Made by a program: the position numbers and the translations under genes
Shown here: piece after piece, positions 17,324 through 25,826 of the stretch
Layout of the letters: the number at the start of each line of letters is the position of its first letter
Position numbering within the stretch: position 1 is the stretch's first letter
The notes under the pieces: model-generated
Database searches by the model: none
What the model was told of the DNA's origin: nothing
The model's input: only the letters and a program-made list of their open reading frames with translations
Assembly: GCF_000282635.1 (NCBI RefSeq)
Contig: NZ_AKIW01000028.1
Coordinates: forward strand, 1-64,000
Origin: Variovorax sp. CF313
GTDB taxonomy: Bacteria > Pseudomonadota > Gammaproteobacteria > Burkholderiales > Burkholderiaceae_C
DNA length: 64,000 bases
Reading direction: 5' to 3'

Positions 17324-17920
17324 ATGGACACGTCCAAGCGTGAAATTGCCGCTGCTGCTGCCCGCCTCGTCGTCGAGGAGGGGTTGGAATACGGCCCGGC
17401 CAAGCGCCGGGCCCTGCGCGACCTGGGCCTTTCGGCGCGCACCGCGCTGCCGAACAACGACGAGGTCGAGGCCGAGGTGCGCGAGTACATCGAGCTTTTC
17501 TGCGCCGACACCCAGCCGCAGGAACTGCATGTGTTGCGGCTGCTCGCGCTCGAATGGATGGAGCGGATGGCCGCGTTCCGCCCCCATGTGGGCGGTGCCG
17601 TGTGGCACGGAACGGCGACACGGTTGTCGGACATTTATATTCAGTTGTTCTGCGATGACTCCAAATCAGCCGAAATCGCCTTAATTGATCACCATGTGGA
17701 CTATGAGCCGCGCATGGTGACCGGCTTCCACGGCGAGCAGGTCGAGGCCCTGAGCGTGCATGCCCCGAGCCGCGTGCTCGGCGAGGAGATCGGTGTGCAC
17801 CTGCTGGTCTACGACCTCGACGACCTGCGCGGTGCCCTGAAGCCCGACGCCCAGGGGCGCGCGCCGCGGGGCGACCTGCCTGCGCTGCGCCGACTGATCG
17901 AACAAGAAAAGGACAAGTGA
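17324..17920 (+). CDS. Conserved protein of unknown function
   Basis: A 198-residue soluble protein. The first part is helical and charged (SKREIAAAAARLVVEEGLEYGPAKRRALRDLGL). The middle (about residues 85-135, AVWHGTATRLSDIYIQLFCDDSKSAEIALIDHHVDYEP) has a weak nucleotidyltransferase-like pattern. There is no signal peptide or TM helix. The ATG at 17324 lies in a short divergent gap from mpl, and its stop abuts the start of the thioredoxin gene (TGAATG), so those two genes are probably co-translated. I do not recognise a firm function. Confidence 0.75.
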   Translation: MDTSKREIAAAAARLVVEEGLEYGPAKRRALRDLGLSARTALPNNDEVEAEVREYIELFCADTQPQELHVLRLLALEWMERMAAFRPHVGGAVWHGTATRLSDIYIQLFCDDSKSAEIALIDHHVDYEPRMVTGFHGEQVEALSVHAPSRVLGEEIGVHLLVYDLDDLRGALKPDAQGRAPRGDLPALRRLIEQEKDK

Positions 17921-18466
17921 ATGACTTCTTCGCCCACCCGACGCGGCATGCTTTATGCCGGCGTGGCGGCAGCGGCTGCGGCCGCCGGGTTTGGCGGCGC
18001 CTGGTGGAAGGAGCGCAGCAGCGGCGCGGGTGGTGAGATGCTCGACGCGGCCTTCTGGGCCCAGAGTTTCGAGCGGCCGGAGGGTGGTGACCTCGTGCTG
18101 TCGAGCTTGCGCGGCAAGCCGCTGCTGCTCAACTTCTGGGCGACGTGGTGCCCGCCATGCGTCGAGGAAATGCCCCTGATCGACGCCTTTTTCCGCGAAC
18201 AGGGTGCCAATGGCTGGCAAGTGGTCGGATTGGCCATCGACCAGCCGAGTGCCGTGCGCAAGTTCCTGCAGCGTACGCCGGTGACCTATCCGACGGGCCT
18301 GGCCGGTTTGCAGGGCACGGAGCTGGTCAAGAATCTAGGCAACACGGGCGGCGGTTTGCCCTTCACGCTGGTCCTGAATGCGAACGGCTCCGTGGCCGCC
18401 CGTAAAATGGGCAAGCTCGATGCTGCCGACCTGAACACTTGGCGGCGTGAACTGGTTCACGGTTAG
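17921..18466 (+). CDS. TlpA-like membrane-anchored thioredoxin-fold reductase
   Basis: A 181-residue exported thiol-disulfide oxidoreductase. An N-terminal anchor or Tat-like segment (SPTRRGMLYAGVAAAAAAAG, residues about 4-23) is followed by a thioredoxin fold with the active site WATWCPPCVEEMP and a cis-Pro region GGGLPFTLVLN. TlpA/ResA relatives reduce apocytochrome c or other periplasmic disulfides. The start directly follows the stop of the preceding gene. No cytochrome maturation genes adjoin, so the partner is unknown. Confidence 0.88.
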   Translation: MTSSPTRRGMLYAGVAAAAAAAGFGGAWWKERSSGAGGEMLDAAFWAQSFERPEGGDLVLSSLRGKPLLLNFWATWCPPCVEEMPLIDAFFREQGANGWQVVGLAIDQPSAVRKFLQRTPVTYPTGLAGLQGTELVKNLGNTGGGLPFTLVLNANGSVAARKMGKLDAADLNTWRRELVHG

Positions 18467-18483
18467 AATCACTTCCTTACGCT

Positions 18484-18520
18484 GGCGTTAGACGCCGAAA
18501 GCCGAAAATCACCGATTTTC
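18484..18520 (+). promoter_or_regulatory. Inverted repeats in the accB upstream region
   Basis: Two short perfect inverted repeats lie about 50-80 bp before accB: GGCGT-tag-ACGCC (18484-18496) and GAAAATC-acc-GATTTTC (18504-18520). They could be an operator or leader hairpins for accBC. No run of T follows either, so they are not intrinsic terminators. The role is inferred from position only. Confidence 0.4.
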
Positions 18521-18566
18521 GAACAAGTTATATCCTGAAGACCGGCTCAGCCGGCACTGGAGTCCC

Positions 18567-19037
18567 ATGGATCTGCGCAAACTCAAGACACTGATCGATT
18601 TGGTGTCCGAATCGAATATTTCCGAACTGGAAATCACGGAAACCGAAGGCAAGGTTCGCATCGTCAAGGGCGGTGGTGCCGCCCCCGTGCAGTATGTGCA
18701 AACCCTGGCAGCGCCTCAGGCGGCCGCTGCACCGGCAGTCACCGCTGGTGCTCCGGCGGCATCCGCCGTGGCCGGCGCACCGGCAGCCGAAGCCGCTCCG
18801 GCAGGCCATGCCGTGAAGTCGCCGATGGTCGGCACCTTCTACCGTTCGTCCAGCCCGGGCGCCCCGGCGTTCGTCGAGGTCGGCAGTAAGGTCACCGAGG
18901 GCGACACCGTCTGCATCATCGAAGCGATGAAGATCCTCAACGAAATCGAAGCCGACAAATCCGGCACGATCACCCAGATCCTCGGCGAAAACGGCCAGGC
19001 GGTCGAATACGGACAGCCGCTGTTCATCATCGAGTGA
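18567..19037 (+). CDS. accB: Biotin carboxyl carrier protein AccB
   Basis: A 156-residue subunit of acetyl-CoA carboxylase that carries biotin between AccC and AccAD. The N-terminal region ([32 protein letters not shown]) is followed by an Ala/Pro-rich flexible linker (about residues 45-80) and the biotinyl domain with the biotinylation motif [10 protein letters not shown]. The accC start follows within a few bases, giving the standard accBC operon. Confidence 0.97.
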   Translation: MDLRKLKTLIDLVSESNISELEITETEGKVRIVKGGGAAPVQYVQTLAAPQAAAAPAVTAGAPAASAVAGAPAAEAAPAGHAVKSPMVGTFYRSSSPGAPAFVEVGSKVTEGDTVCIIEAMKILNEIEADKSGTITQILGENGQAVEYGQPLFIIE

Positions 19038-19039
19038 CC

Positions 19040-20389
19040 ATGTTCAAGAAGATTCTGGTTGCGAACCGGGGGGAGATTGCACTCCGGATTCAGCGTGCCT
19101 GCAGTGAACTCGGCATCAAGGCCGTGATGGTCTATTCCGAGGCTGACCGCGAAGCGAAGTACGTCAAGCTCGCCGAAGAAGCGGTGTGCATCGGTCCGGC
19201 CCCGTCGGCGCAGAGCTACCTCAACATGCCGGCGATCATTTCGGCGGCCGAAGTGACCGACGCCGAAGCCATCCACCCCGGCTATGGCTTCCTGAGCGAG
19301 AACGCGAACTTCGCCGAACGCGTGGAGCAAAGCGGTTTCCAGTTCATCGGCCCGACGCCCGACAACATCCGCACGATGGGCGACAAGGTGTCGGCCAAGC
19401 AGGCCATGATCAAGGCCGGCGTGCCGTGCGTGCCCGGCTCCGAGGGCGAACTCTCGGACGACGCCGCCACCAACAAGCGCATCGCGCGTGCCATCGGCTA
19501 CCCGGTCATCATCAAGGCGGCGGGCGGCGGCGGTGGCCGCGGCATGCGCGTGGTGCACACCGAGGCGGCGCTGGTCAATGCGATCCAGATGACCAAGGCG
19601 GAAGCCGGCGCGGCCTTCAGCAACCCGGCCGTGTACATGGAGAAGTTTCTCCAGAACCCGCGCCACATCGAGATCCAGATCCTCGCGGACAAGCACAAGA
19701 ACGCGGTCTACCTGGGCGAGCGCGACTGCTCCATGCAGCGCCGCCACCAGAAGGTGATCGAGGAATCGCCCGCCCCGGGCATTCCGCGCAAGCTGATCGA
19801 GAAGATCGGCGAACGCTGCGCTGCCGCCTGCAAGAAGATCAACTATCGCGGCGCCGGCACCTTCGAGTTTCTCTACGAAAACGGCGAGTTCTATTTCATC
19901 GAGATGAACACGCGCGTGCAGGTGGAGCACCCGGTGACGGAGTTCACCACGGGCATCGACATCGTCAAGACGCAGATCATGGTCGCGGCCGGCGAGAAGC
20001 TGCCGTTCACGCAGCGCCAGATCCAGATGCACGGCCATGCCATCGAGGTGCGCATCAATGCCGAGGACGCGTGGAAGTTCACGCCGTCGCCAGGCCGCAT
20101 CACGATGTGGCATCCGCCGGGCGGCCCGGGCGTTCGCGTCGATTCGCACGCGTACACCAACTACTTCGTGCCGCCGAACTACGACTCGATGATCGGCAAG
20201 ATCATCGTCTACGGCGACACGCGCGAGCAGGCCATGGCCCGCATGCGCACGGCGCTCAACGAGACCGTGATCGAAGGCATCCAGACCAACATTCCGCTGC
20301 ACCGCGAACTGATGGTCGATTCCAAGTTCATGACGGGCGGCACCAACATCCACTACCTCGAAGAGTGGCTGGCTGCACACAAGCGCTGA
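19040..20389 (+). CDS. accC: Acetyl-CoA carboxylase biotin carboxylase AccC
   Basis: A 449-residue ATP-grasp enzyme carboxylating biotin on AccB. The ATG at 19040 is chosen because [20 protein letters not shown] is the canonical AccC N-terminus; a GTG two codons earlier is in frame. Key segments are [30 protein letters not shown] (ATP-binding Gly-rich loop), [20 protein letters not shown], and [18 protein letters not shown] (metal and catalytic residues). The length equals that of E. coli AccC. prmA follows 14 bp downstream. Confidence 0.98.
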   Translation: MFKKILVANRGEIALRIQRACSELGIKAVMVYSEADREAKYVKLAEEAVCIGPAPSAQSYLNMPAIISAAEVTDAEAIHPGYGFLSENANFAERVEQSGFQFIGPTPDNIRTMGDKVSAKQAMIKAGVPCVPGSEGELSDDAATNKRIARAIGYPVIIKAAGGGGGRGMRVVHTEAALVNAIQMTKAEAGAAFSNPAVYMEKFLQNPRHIEIQILADKHKNAVYLGERDCSMQRRHQKVIEESPAPGIPRKLIEKIGERCAAACKKINYRGAGTFEFLYENGEFYFIEMNTRVQVEHPVTEFTTGIDIVKTQIMVAAGEKLPFTQRQIQMHGHAIEVRINAEDAWKFTPSPGRITMWHPPGGPGVRVDSHAYTNYFVPPNYDSMIGKIIVYGDTREQAMARMRTALNETVIEGIQTNIPLHRELMVDSKFMTGGTNIHYLEEWLAAHKR

Positions 20390-20403
20390 CCCGGGACGTC
20401 GCG

Positions 20404-21288
20404 ATGTTCGAACTCCGCCTGATGGCGCCGGAAGACCGGGTCGAAACGCTCGGTGAAGCGCTCGATGCACTCGATGCATTGAGCGTGTCGGTGGAAGACG
20501 CCGACGCGCAGACCGATGCAGAGCAGGCACTGTTCGGCGAACCGGGCATGCCGCCGCCGAAAGAAGGCTGGCAGCGTTCGCGCGTGATCGCGCTGTTCCC
20601 CAACGAGGCGCTCGCGAAAGAGGCCGCGTCGGTGCTGGTGCTGCAGGACTTCTTCGAAGGCTGCGAGGTGCTCGGCATCGCGCCCGTGCCCGAGCAGGAC
20701 TGGGTACGCCTCACGCAATCGCAATTCGCGCCGGTCGAGATCACGCCCGAGTTCTGGATCGTGCCGACGTGGCACGAGCCGCCCGGGCAGGCCAGGCAGG
20801 TGATCCGGCTAGACCCCGGCTTGGCCTTCGGCACCGGCACGCATCCCACCACGCGCATGTGCCTGCGATGGATCGCCACGCAAGGCACGCTCGGCAGCCA
20901 GCGCGTGCTCGACTACGGCTGCGGCTCCGGCATTCTCGCGATCGGTGCGGCGAAGTTCGGTGCAGCCGAGATCGACGCCGTCGACATCGATGAAGCCGCG
21001 GTCTCCTCGACCCGGCTCAATGCCGAGGCCAACGGCGTCCGGCTGAACGCCGGCCTGCCCGAAGCGGCCAAGGGCCACTACGACACCGTGCTCGCCAACA
21101 TCCTGGCCACGCCGCTCAAGGTGCTCGCGCCGCTGCTGCGCAGCCATGTGAGGGCGGGTGGATCGCTGGTGCTGGCCGGCATTCTCGAGCGCCAGGCCGA
21201 CGAGTTGAAGGAAGCCTACGCGCCTTACGCCGCGCTCGAAGTCAGCGACACCGAGGACGGCTGGATCCTCATGACCGCGCGCTGCTGA
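20404..21288 (+). CDS. prmA: Ribosomal protein L11 methyltransferase PrmA
   Basis: A 294-residue SAM-dependent methyltransferase that trimethylates ribosomal protein L11. It has the family N-terminal substrate domain, then RLDPGLAFGTGTHPTTRMCLRW, the SAM-binding VLDYGCGSGILAIGAAKFGA, and the catalytic-region motif DTVLANILATPL. The accC-prmA adjacency is widely conserved in proteobacteria and suggests co-transcription with accBC. Confidence 0.96.
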   Translation: MFELRLMAPEDRVETLGEALDALDALSVSVEDADAQTDAEQALFGEPGMPPPKEGWQRSRVIALFPNEALAKEAASVLVLQDFFEGCEVLGIAPVPEQDWVRLTQSQFAPVEITPEFWIVPTWHEPPGQARQVIRLDPGLAFGTGTHPTTRMCLRWIATQGTLGSQRVLDYGCGSGILAIGAAKFGAAEIDAVDIDEAAVSSTRLNAEANGVRLNAGLPEAAKGHYDTVLANILATPLKVLAPLLRSHVRAGGSLVLAGILERQADELKEAYAPYAALEVSDTEDGWILMTARC

Positions 21289-21343
21289 GCCACCGCATCG
21301 CGCCCCTCTCGCGGCGAGGGCGCAACCCTACAATCGCCCGGTC

Positions 21344-22687
21344 ATGAGTCTCGTCACGCGCTGCCCTGCCTGCACCACCACCTTCAAGGTGGTGCGCGAC
21401 CAGCTTCGCATTTCGGACGGCTGGGTGCGCTGTGGCCGGTGCAGCCACGTGTTCGACGCCACGCTCGATCTGCACGAGGCGCCAGATGGCGCCCCGGCAA
21501 ATGCGTCGCCGCCGGTGCCGGGTGGCGGCTACATGCCGGGACTGGTCGAATCTTCCCCGGAGTCCGAAGCGACGCCCCCTCCGGAACGCCGGCAGCCGGC
21601 GGAAGATGCGGATTTCGTCGGCGACGAGCCCGAGCCACAACCTCTGCACACGCTGCCACCGGGAGTTCCGGCATCCGCACCGTCACCCGCGGCTGTGTCG
21701 CCGCCGGCGTTCTCGCTGTCATTGCCCGAACACGGCATTGACGAGCCGTGGTCCGACCTCGACGCCAGCGAACCCGCGTGGAAGCCGCCGCCGAGCACGC
21801 TGCCACCGTTTCCGAACATCGACCTGAACCTCGCTTCGCCGCCCCCAGCGCCGTCGCCTCCAGCGCCGCCGCTGCCCGTTGCCTCGCGCATCAGGACGCG
21901 CGCGCTGATCGAGCATGCGAGCATCGACGACGATGGGGAGGGAGAGCGCCAGCAGCAAGAGAAGGACCATGACCAGGTGCAGATGCAGAAAGCGCTGCGC
22001 CGGGCCCGCATCAAGTCGGCCAAGATCGCGAGCGCCAAGGCCCGCGAGGAGCGTGCAGCCGCGAAGGCGCCGGCCGTGGTGGTGCAATCCGAGAGCGAAA
22101 GCGAGCCTGCCCCTGCGTTCTCCTCGGACTTGGAGCTGCCGGTGGGCCATCCCCTCGCGGACGAGGACGAGCTTGCCGAGAAGGCGCCCAGCTTCTGGCA
22201 GCGCAAGGGTGTGCGCATCGTGCTGATCTTGCTGGCGGTGCTCGCCGTGCTGCTGCTCGTCGTTCAGGTCATTCGCCATGAGCGCGACGGCATCGCGGCG
22301 CGCCAGCCGAACCTGCGGCCTGCCCTCGCGGCGCTGTGCCAGCACACCGGCTGCGAACTCGCTGCCCTGCGCCAGATTGGCGACATCGTCATCGAAGGCG
22401 CGGCCTTCGCGCGTGAGAAGAGCGGAGGCAACGACTACCGCCTGAGCTTCACCCTGCGCAATGGCGCGACCGTGCCGCTCGCCATGCCGGCCGTCGAGCT
22501 CTCGCTGCTCGACACGCAGGAGCGCGCCGTGGTGCGTCGCGTGCTGATGCCGGCGGACTATGGCGCGCCGGCGGTACTGCCGGCCCGCGCCGACCGCGCG
22601 GCCTCGCTGCCCCTGGCCTTGTCCGCCTCGGAGGCCGCGGCGCTGCCGCCCATCGCGGGCTATCGCGTCGAAGCTTTCTATCCCTGA
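21344..22687 (+). CDS. Zinc-ribbon DUF3426 membrane protein
   Basis: A 447-residue protein. The N-terminus is an MJ0042-type zinc ribbon with paired Cys (TRCPACTTTFKV...VRCGRCSHVFD). A long Pro-rich, disordered region (about residues 45-270) includes a charged coiled-coil stretch (about 190-235). One TM helix (about 288-305, IVLILLAVLAVLLLVVQV) precedes a C-terminal DUF3426 domain (about 315-445). This architecture follows prmA in many Betaproteobacteria, but its function is unknown. The topology suggests a cytoplasmic zinc ribbon and a periplasmic DUF3426 domain. Confidence 0.88.
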   Translation: MSLVTRCPACTTTFKVVRDQLRISDGWVRCGRCSHVFDATLDLHEAPDGAPANASPPVPGGGYMPGLVESSPESEATPPPERRQPAEDADFVGDEPEPQPLHTLPPGVPASAPSPAAVSPPAFSLSLPEHGIDEPWSDLDASEPAWKPPPSTLPPFPNIDLNLASPPPAPSPPAPPLPVASRIRTRALIEHASIDDDGEGERQQQEKDHDQVQMQKALRRARIKSAKIASAKAREERAAAKAPAVVVQSESESEPAPAFSSDLELPVGHPLADEDELAEKAPSFWQRKGVRIVLILLAVLAVLLLVVQVIRHERDGIAARQPNLRPALAALCQHTGCELAALRQIGDIVIEGAAFAREKSGGNDYRLSFTLRNGATVPLAMPAVELSLLDTQERAVVRRVLMPADYGAPAVLPARADRAASLPLALSASEAAALPPIAGYRVEAFYP

Positions 22688-22749
22688 GCGGCGGCGCCTG
22701 CCTGCACGCGTCCTTTTTCCTCCCCAATTCTTTTACCAACGGTGCACCC

Positions 22750-23652
22750 ATGGCAGCAGTGATTTGCGGTTCCCTCGCATTCGACACCATCATGACTTTC
22801 GAGGGCCGGTTCGCCGACCAGATCCTTCCGGACCAGTTGCACATTCTCAATGTGTCGTTCCTGGTGCCGACCCTGCGTCGTGACTTCGGCGGCTGCGCGG
22901 GCAACATCGCCTACAGCCTCAATGCATTGGGGGGCACCGCGCTGCCCATGGCCACGCTCGGCAGCGACGGCGCGTCGTACCTTGAGCGCATGCGCTCGCT
23001 GGGCATCGATACCGGGTTCGTGCGCCAGCTCGACGACACCTTCACCGCGCAGGCGATGATCATGAGCGACGTCGACAACAACCAGATCACCGCCTTCCAC
23101 CCCGGAGCGATGCAGCAGGCGCACATCACGAAAGTGGCGGCGCGTGACGACATCAAGCTCGGCATCATCGCGCCCGATGGCCGCGACGCGATGCTGCAGC
23201 ACGCGGAGCAGTTCGCCGCCGCGGATGTCCCGTTCGTGTTCGATCCGGGCCAGGGCCTGCCGATGTTCGACGGCGAGGCGCTGCGCCATTTCGTCGACCT
23301 TGCGAGCTGGGTTGTGGTGAACGACTACGAAGGCAAGATGCTTTCGCAGCGCACCGGCTGGAGCCTGGCCGAGATCTCGAAGCGCGTGCGCGGCCTGGTC
23401 GTTACGCTGGCGGCCGAGGGCTGCGAGGTATGGATCGATGGCGAGCGCGAGCATGTGCCTGGCGTGGTCGCGACCGAAGTGGTCGAGCCCACGGGTTGCG
23501 GCGACGCCTGGCGCGGCGCGCTGCTGTTCGGTCTGGAAAAGGGTTGGCCGCTGGCGCGATGCGCCGCACTTGGCAACAAGGTCGGTGCGCTCAAGATCGC
23601 GCAGCGCGGCCCGCAGAACTACGAGATCGACCGAAAGGCCCTGGGCCTCTGA
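22750..23652 (+). CDS. PfkB-family carbohydrate or nucleoside kinase
   Basis: A 300-residue ribokinase-like kinase. It shows CAGNIAYSLNALGG and MATLGSDGASYLERM in the substrate-binding half, and the C-terminal PfkB signature EPTGCGDAWRGALLFGLE with the GxGD catalytic Asp. The sequence is close to bacterial adenosine-kinase-like members, but the substrate (adenosine, ribose or another sugar) is not fixed by visible residues. A terminator follows. Confidence 0.88.
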   Translation: MAAVICGSLAFDTIMTFEGRFADQILPDQLHILNVSFLVPTLRRDFGGCAGNIAYSLNALGGTALPMATLGSDGASYLERMRSLGIDTGFVRQLDDTFTAQAMIMSDVDNNQITAFHPGAMQQAHITKVAARDDIKLGIIAPDGRDAMLQHAEQFAAADVPFVFDPGQGLPMFDGEALRHFVDLASWVVVNDYEGKMLSQRTGWSLAEISKRVRGLVVTLAAEGCEVWIDGEREHVPGVVATEVVEPTGCGDAWRGALLFGLEKGWPLARCAALGNKVGALKIAQRGPQNYEIDRKALGL

Positions 23653-23676
23653 TCTTCCTTCTTCCCGAAGCACCAA

Positions 23677-23712
23677 TAAAAAAGCCCGGCACCGCAAGGT
23701 ACCGGGCTTTGC
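23677..23712. terminator. Bidirectional terminator between the PfkB gene and the H1-like gene
   Basis: AAAGCCCGG and CCGGGCTTT form a stem around a short loop, with an A run on the left and TTT on the right. It can therefore serve the PfkB gene on the plus strand and the histone H1-like gene on the minus strand. Confidence 0.85.
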
Positions 23713-23734
23713 GCCTTCAAGGCCGCTGAGAAAC

Positions 23735-24241
23735 TCAGGGCTTGCTGGCCGTGGGGAACGGCCAAGCTGCCTGAGGATTCAGCGTCGTTTGCGCTGCAGG
23801 GGCAGGCGCTACGGCTGCGGCCTTGGCGGGCGCAGCGGCCTTGGGAGCCTTCTTCGCAGCAGGCTTCTTGGCAGCAGGCTTTTTCGCGGCTTTCTTGGCC
23901 GCAGCCTTTTTCGCAGGCGCCTTCTTGGCAGCAGCCTTCTTCGCGGGGGCCTTCTTGGCGGCTGCCTTCTTGGCAGGAGCCTTCTTCACCGCCGCCTTCT
24001 TGGCGGGAGCCTTCTTTGCTACGGCCTTCTTTGCCGGAGCCTTCTTGGCAGCGGCCTTCTTGGCCGGTGCTGCCTTCTTCGCGGCTACCTTCTTGGCAGG
24101 CGCCTTCTTCGCTGCGACCTTCTTGGCCGGAGCCTTCTTCGCAGCTACCTTCTTGGCGGGAGCCTTCTTGGCTGCGACCTTCTTTGCCGGAGCCTTCTTT
24201 GCAGCGGCTTTCTTAGCCGGCGCTTTCTTTGCAGTTGCCAT
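23735..24241 (-). CDS. Histone H1-like Lys/Ala-rich nucleoid protein
   Basis: A 168-residue very basic, low-complexity protein made mostly of [20 protein letters not shown] repeats from residue 5 to about 125, followed by an Ala/Pro-rich tail. It resembles bacterial histone H1-like proteins (Bordetella BpH2 type, AlgP, HctB), which bind DNA or RNA and compact nucleoids. AGGAG lies before the ATG. The repeats make it prone to length variation. It lies downstream of nrdAB but is separated by 196 bp and has its own ribosome-binding site. Confidence 0.88.
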   Translation of the reverse strand: MATAKKAPAKKAAAKKAPAKKVAAKKAPAKKVAAKKAPAKKVAAKKAPAKKVAAKKAAPAKKAAAKKAPAKKAVAKKAPAKKAAVKKAPAKKAAAKKAPAKKAAAKKAPAKKAAAKKAAKKPAAKKPAAKKAPKAAAPAKAAAVAPAPAAQTTLNPQAAWPFPTASKP

Positions 24242-24437
24242 TTCTATTTCTCCTTGATCAAGTTGAAAAAATCAACCTATTGAAGCACTCCACGCACGTT
24301 GGGTAGCGTGAAGCGATTCATGGCGTTGGAATCTGAGCCCAGCACCATGAACACCTGAGCCCTCGTCCATGCCGCGCTCTTCGGCGCGATCGGTGGCAAG
24401 GGCAATTCTTGAATTCATTAATTATTGTCGGAAAGAT

Positions 24438-25652
24438 TCAATCCCAGGAGAGCGCACCACCCGACTGGTACTCGATCACGCGGGTTTCGAAAAAGTTGCG
24501 CTCTTTCTTCAGGTCAATCATTTCGCTCATCCAGGGGAAGGGATTTTCTTCGTTCGGGAAGAGCGTTTCGAGGCCGATCTGCTGCGCACGCCGATTGGCG
24601 ATGTACCGCAGGTAGCCCTTGAACATGGAGGCGTTCATGCCGAGCACGCCGCGAGGCATGGTGTCTTCGGCGTATTTGTATTCGAGCTCGACGGCGCGCA
24701 TGAAGAGCGCCTTGATCTCGGCCTTGAACTCCGCCGTCCACAGGCCGGGGTTCTCGAGCTTGAGCTGGTTGATCAGGTCGATGCCGAAATTGCAGTGCAT
24801 CGACTCGTCGCGCAGGATGTACTGGTACTGCTCGGCGGCGCCGGTCATCTTGTTCTGGCGGCCGAGCGCAAGGATCTGCGTGAAGCCGACGTAGAAGAAC
24901 AGGCCCTCCATCAGGCAGGCGAACACGATGAGCGACTTGAGCAGCGTCTGGTCGGTCTCGTGGGTGCCGGTCTTGAAGTTCGGGTCGCTGATGGCGTCGA
25001 TGAATGGGATCAGGAACTGGTCCTTCTCGCGGATCGACGGCACTTCGTTGTAGGCGTTGAAGATCTCGCTCTCGTCCAGGCCGAGCGACTCGACGATGTA
25101 CTGGTACGCGTGCGTGTGGATCGCTTCCTCGAAGGCCTGGCGCAGCAGGAACTGGCGGCATTCGGGGGCCGTGATGTGGCGGTAGGTGCCCAGCACGATG
25201 TTGTTGGCGGCCAGCGAGTCGGCGGTCACGAAGAAGCCGAGGTTGCGCTTGACGATGCGGCGCTCGTCTTCGGTCAGGCCGTTCGGGTCTTTCCAGAGCG
25301 CGATGTCGCGCGTCATGTTCACTTCCTGCGGCATCCAGTGGTTGGCGCAGGTGGCGAGGTACTTTTCCCAGGCCCATTTGTACTTGAACGGCACCAGCTG
25401 GTTGACGTCGGTCTGACCGTTGATGATGCGCTTGTCGGAAGCCTTGACGCGCTGGGCGACGGGTGCCGCGGCACGCATCGCGTGTTGCTGCGCAAGCTGT
25501 GCAGTTTGCGCGAGCGACGAAGTCGGAGCATCCACCACACGGCCTGCGGGCGAACCGCTGGTCGATGCGTTGTGGTGCTGCAATCCTTGCTGCATATCCT
25601 TTGGTAAGGAGGGCTTGACTTCTTCGTCCCAGGTCAACATAGAAAAATCCAA
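24438..25652 (-). CDS. nrdB: Class Ia ribonucleotide reductase beta subunit NrdB
   Basis: A 404-residue radical-generating subunit of ribonucleotide reductase. Conserved metal and radical residues are in [15 protein letters not shown] (Glu, His and the radical Tyr) and in the later helix [15 protein letters not shown]. There is an N-terminal extension of about 60 residues, low in complexity and Gln/Ala-rich, relative to E. coli NrdB; a start at MLTWDEE (25640) is also possible. It lies 174 bp downstream of nrdA in a gap that contains a hairpin. Confidence 0.96.
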   Translation of the reverse strand: MDFSMLTWDEEVKPSLPKDMQQGLQHHNASTSGSPAGRVVDAPTSSLAQTAQLAQQHAMRAAAPVAQRVKASDKRIINGQTDVNQLVPFKYKWAWEKYLATCANHWMPQEVNMTRDIALWKDPNGLTEDERRIVKRNLGFFVTADSLAANNIVLGTYRHITAPECRQFLLRQAFEEAIHTHAYQYIVESLGLDESEIFNAYNEVPSIREKDQFLIPFIDAISDPNFKTGTHETDQTLLKSLIVFACLMEGLFFYVGFTQILALGRQNKMTGAAEQYQYILRDESMHCNFGIDLINQLKLENPGLWTAEFKAEIKALFMRAVELEYKYAEDTMPRGVLGMNASMFKGYLRYIANRRAQQIGLETLFPNEENPFPWMSEMIDLKKERNFFETRVIEYQSGGALSWD

Positions 25653-25741
25653 TGCTCAATTATCGGAGCAACGCGTGAGAGTTGCAAAGTGCTCGTTCAC
25701 ACCGTGCTCCATTTATGTGGTTGTTATGTTGCTCGCATGCG

Positions 25742-25794
25742 TCGCGCGGTGTCGGTCAATGCCTCGATTGACCGAACGCCGCGCGATTTTTTTT
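25742..25794 (+). terminator. Strong plus-strand intrinsic terminator in the nrdA-nrdB gap
   Basis: TCGCGCGG (25742-25749) and CGGTCAAT (25753-25760) pair with ATTGACCG (25767-25774) and CCGCGCGA (25779-25786) around a 6-nt loop, followed by T8. It points in the plus direction, whereas nrdA and nrdB run on the minus strand. No plus-strand gene is recognised upstream. Confidence 0.75.
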
Positions 25795-25826
25795 CTTCGC
25801 ACGCGCCTCGCTGATTCAGCGCAGCG

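Noticed and set aside
24369-25607. 412-codon plus-strand frame antisense to nrdB
   Set aside because: Antisense shadow of nrdB without recognisable domains.
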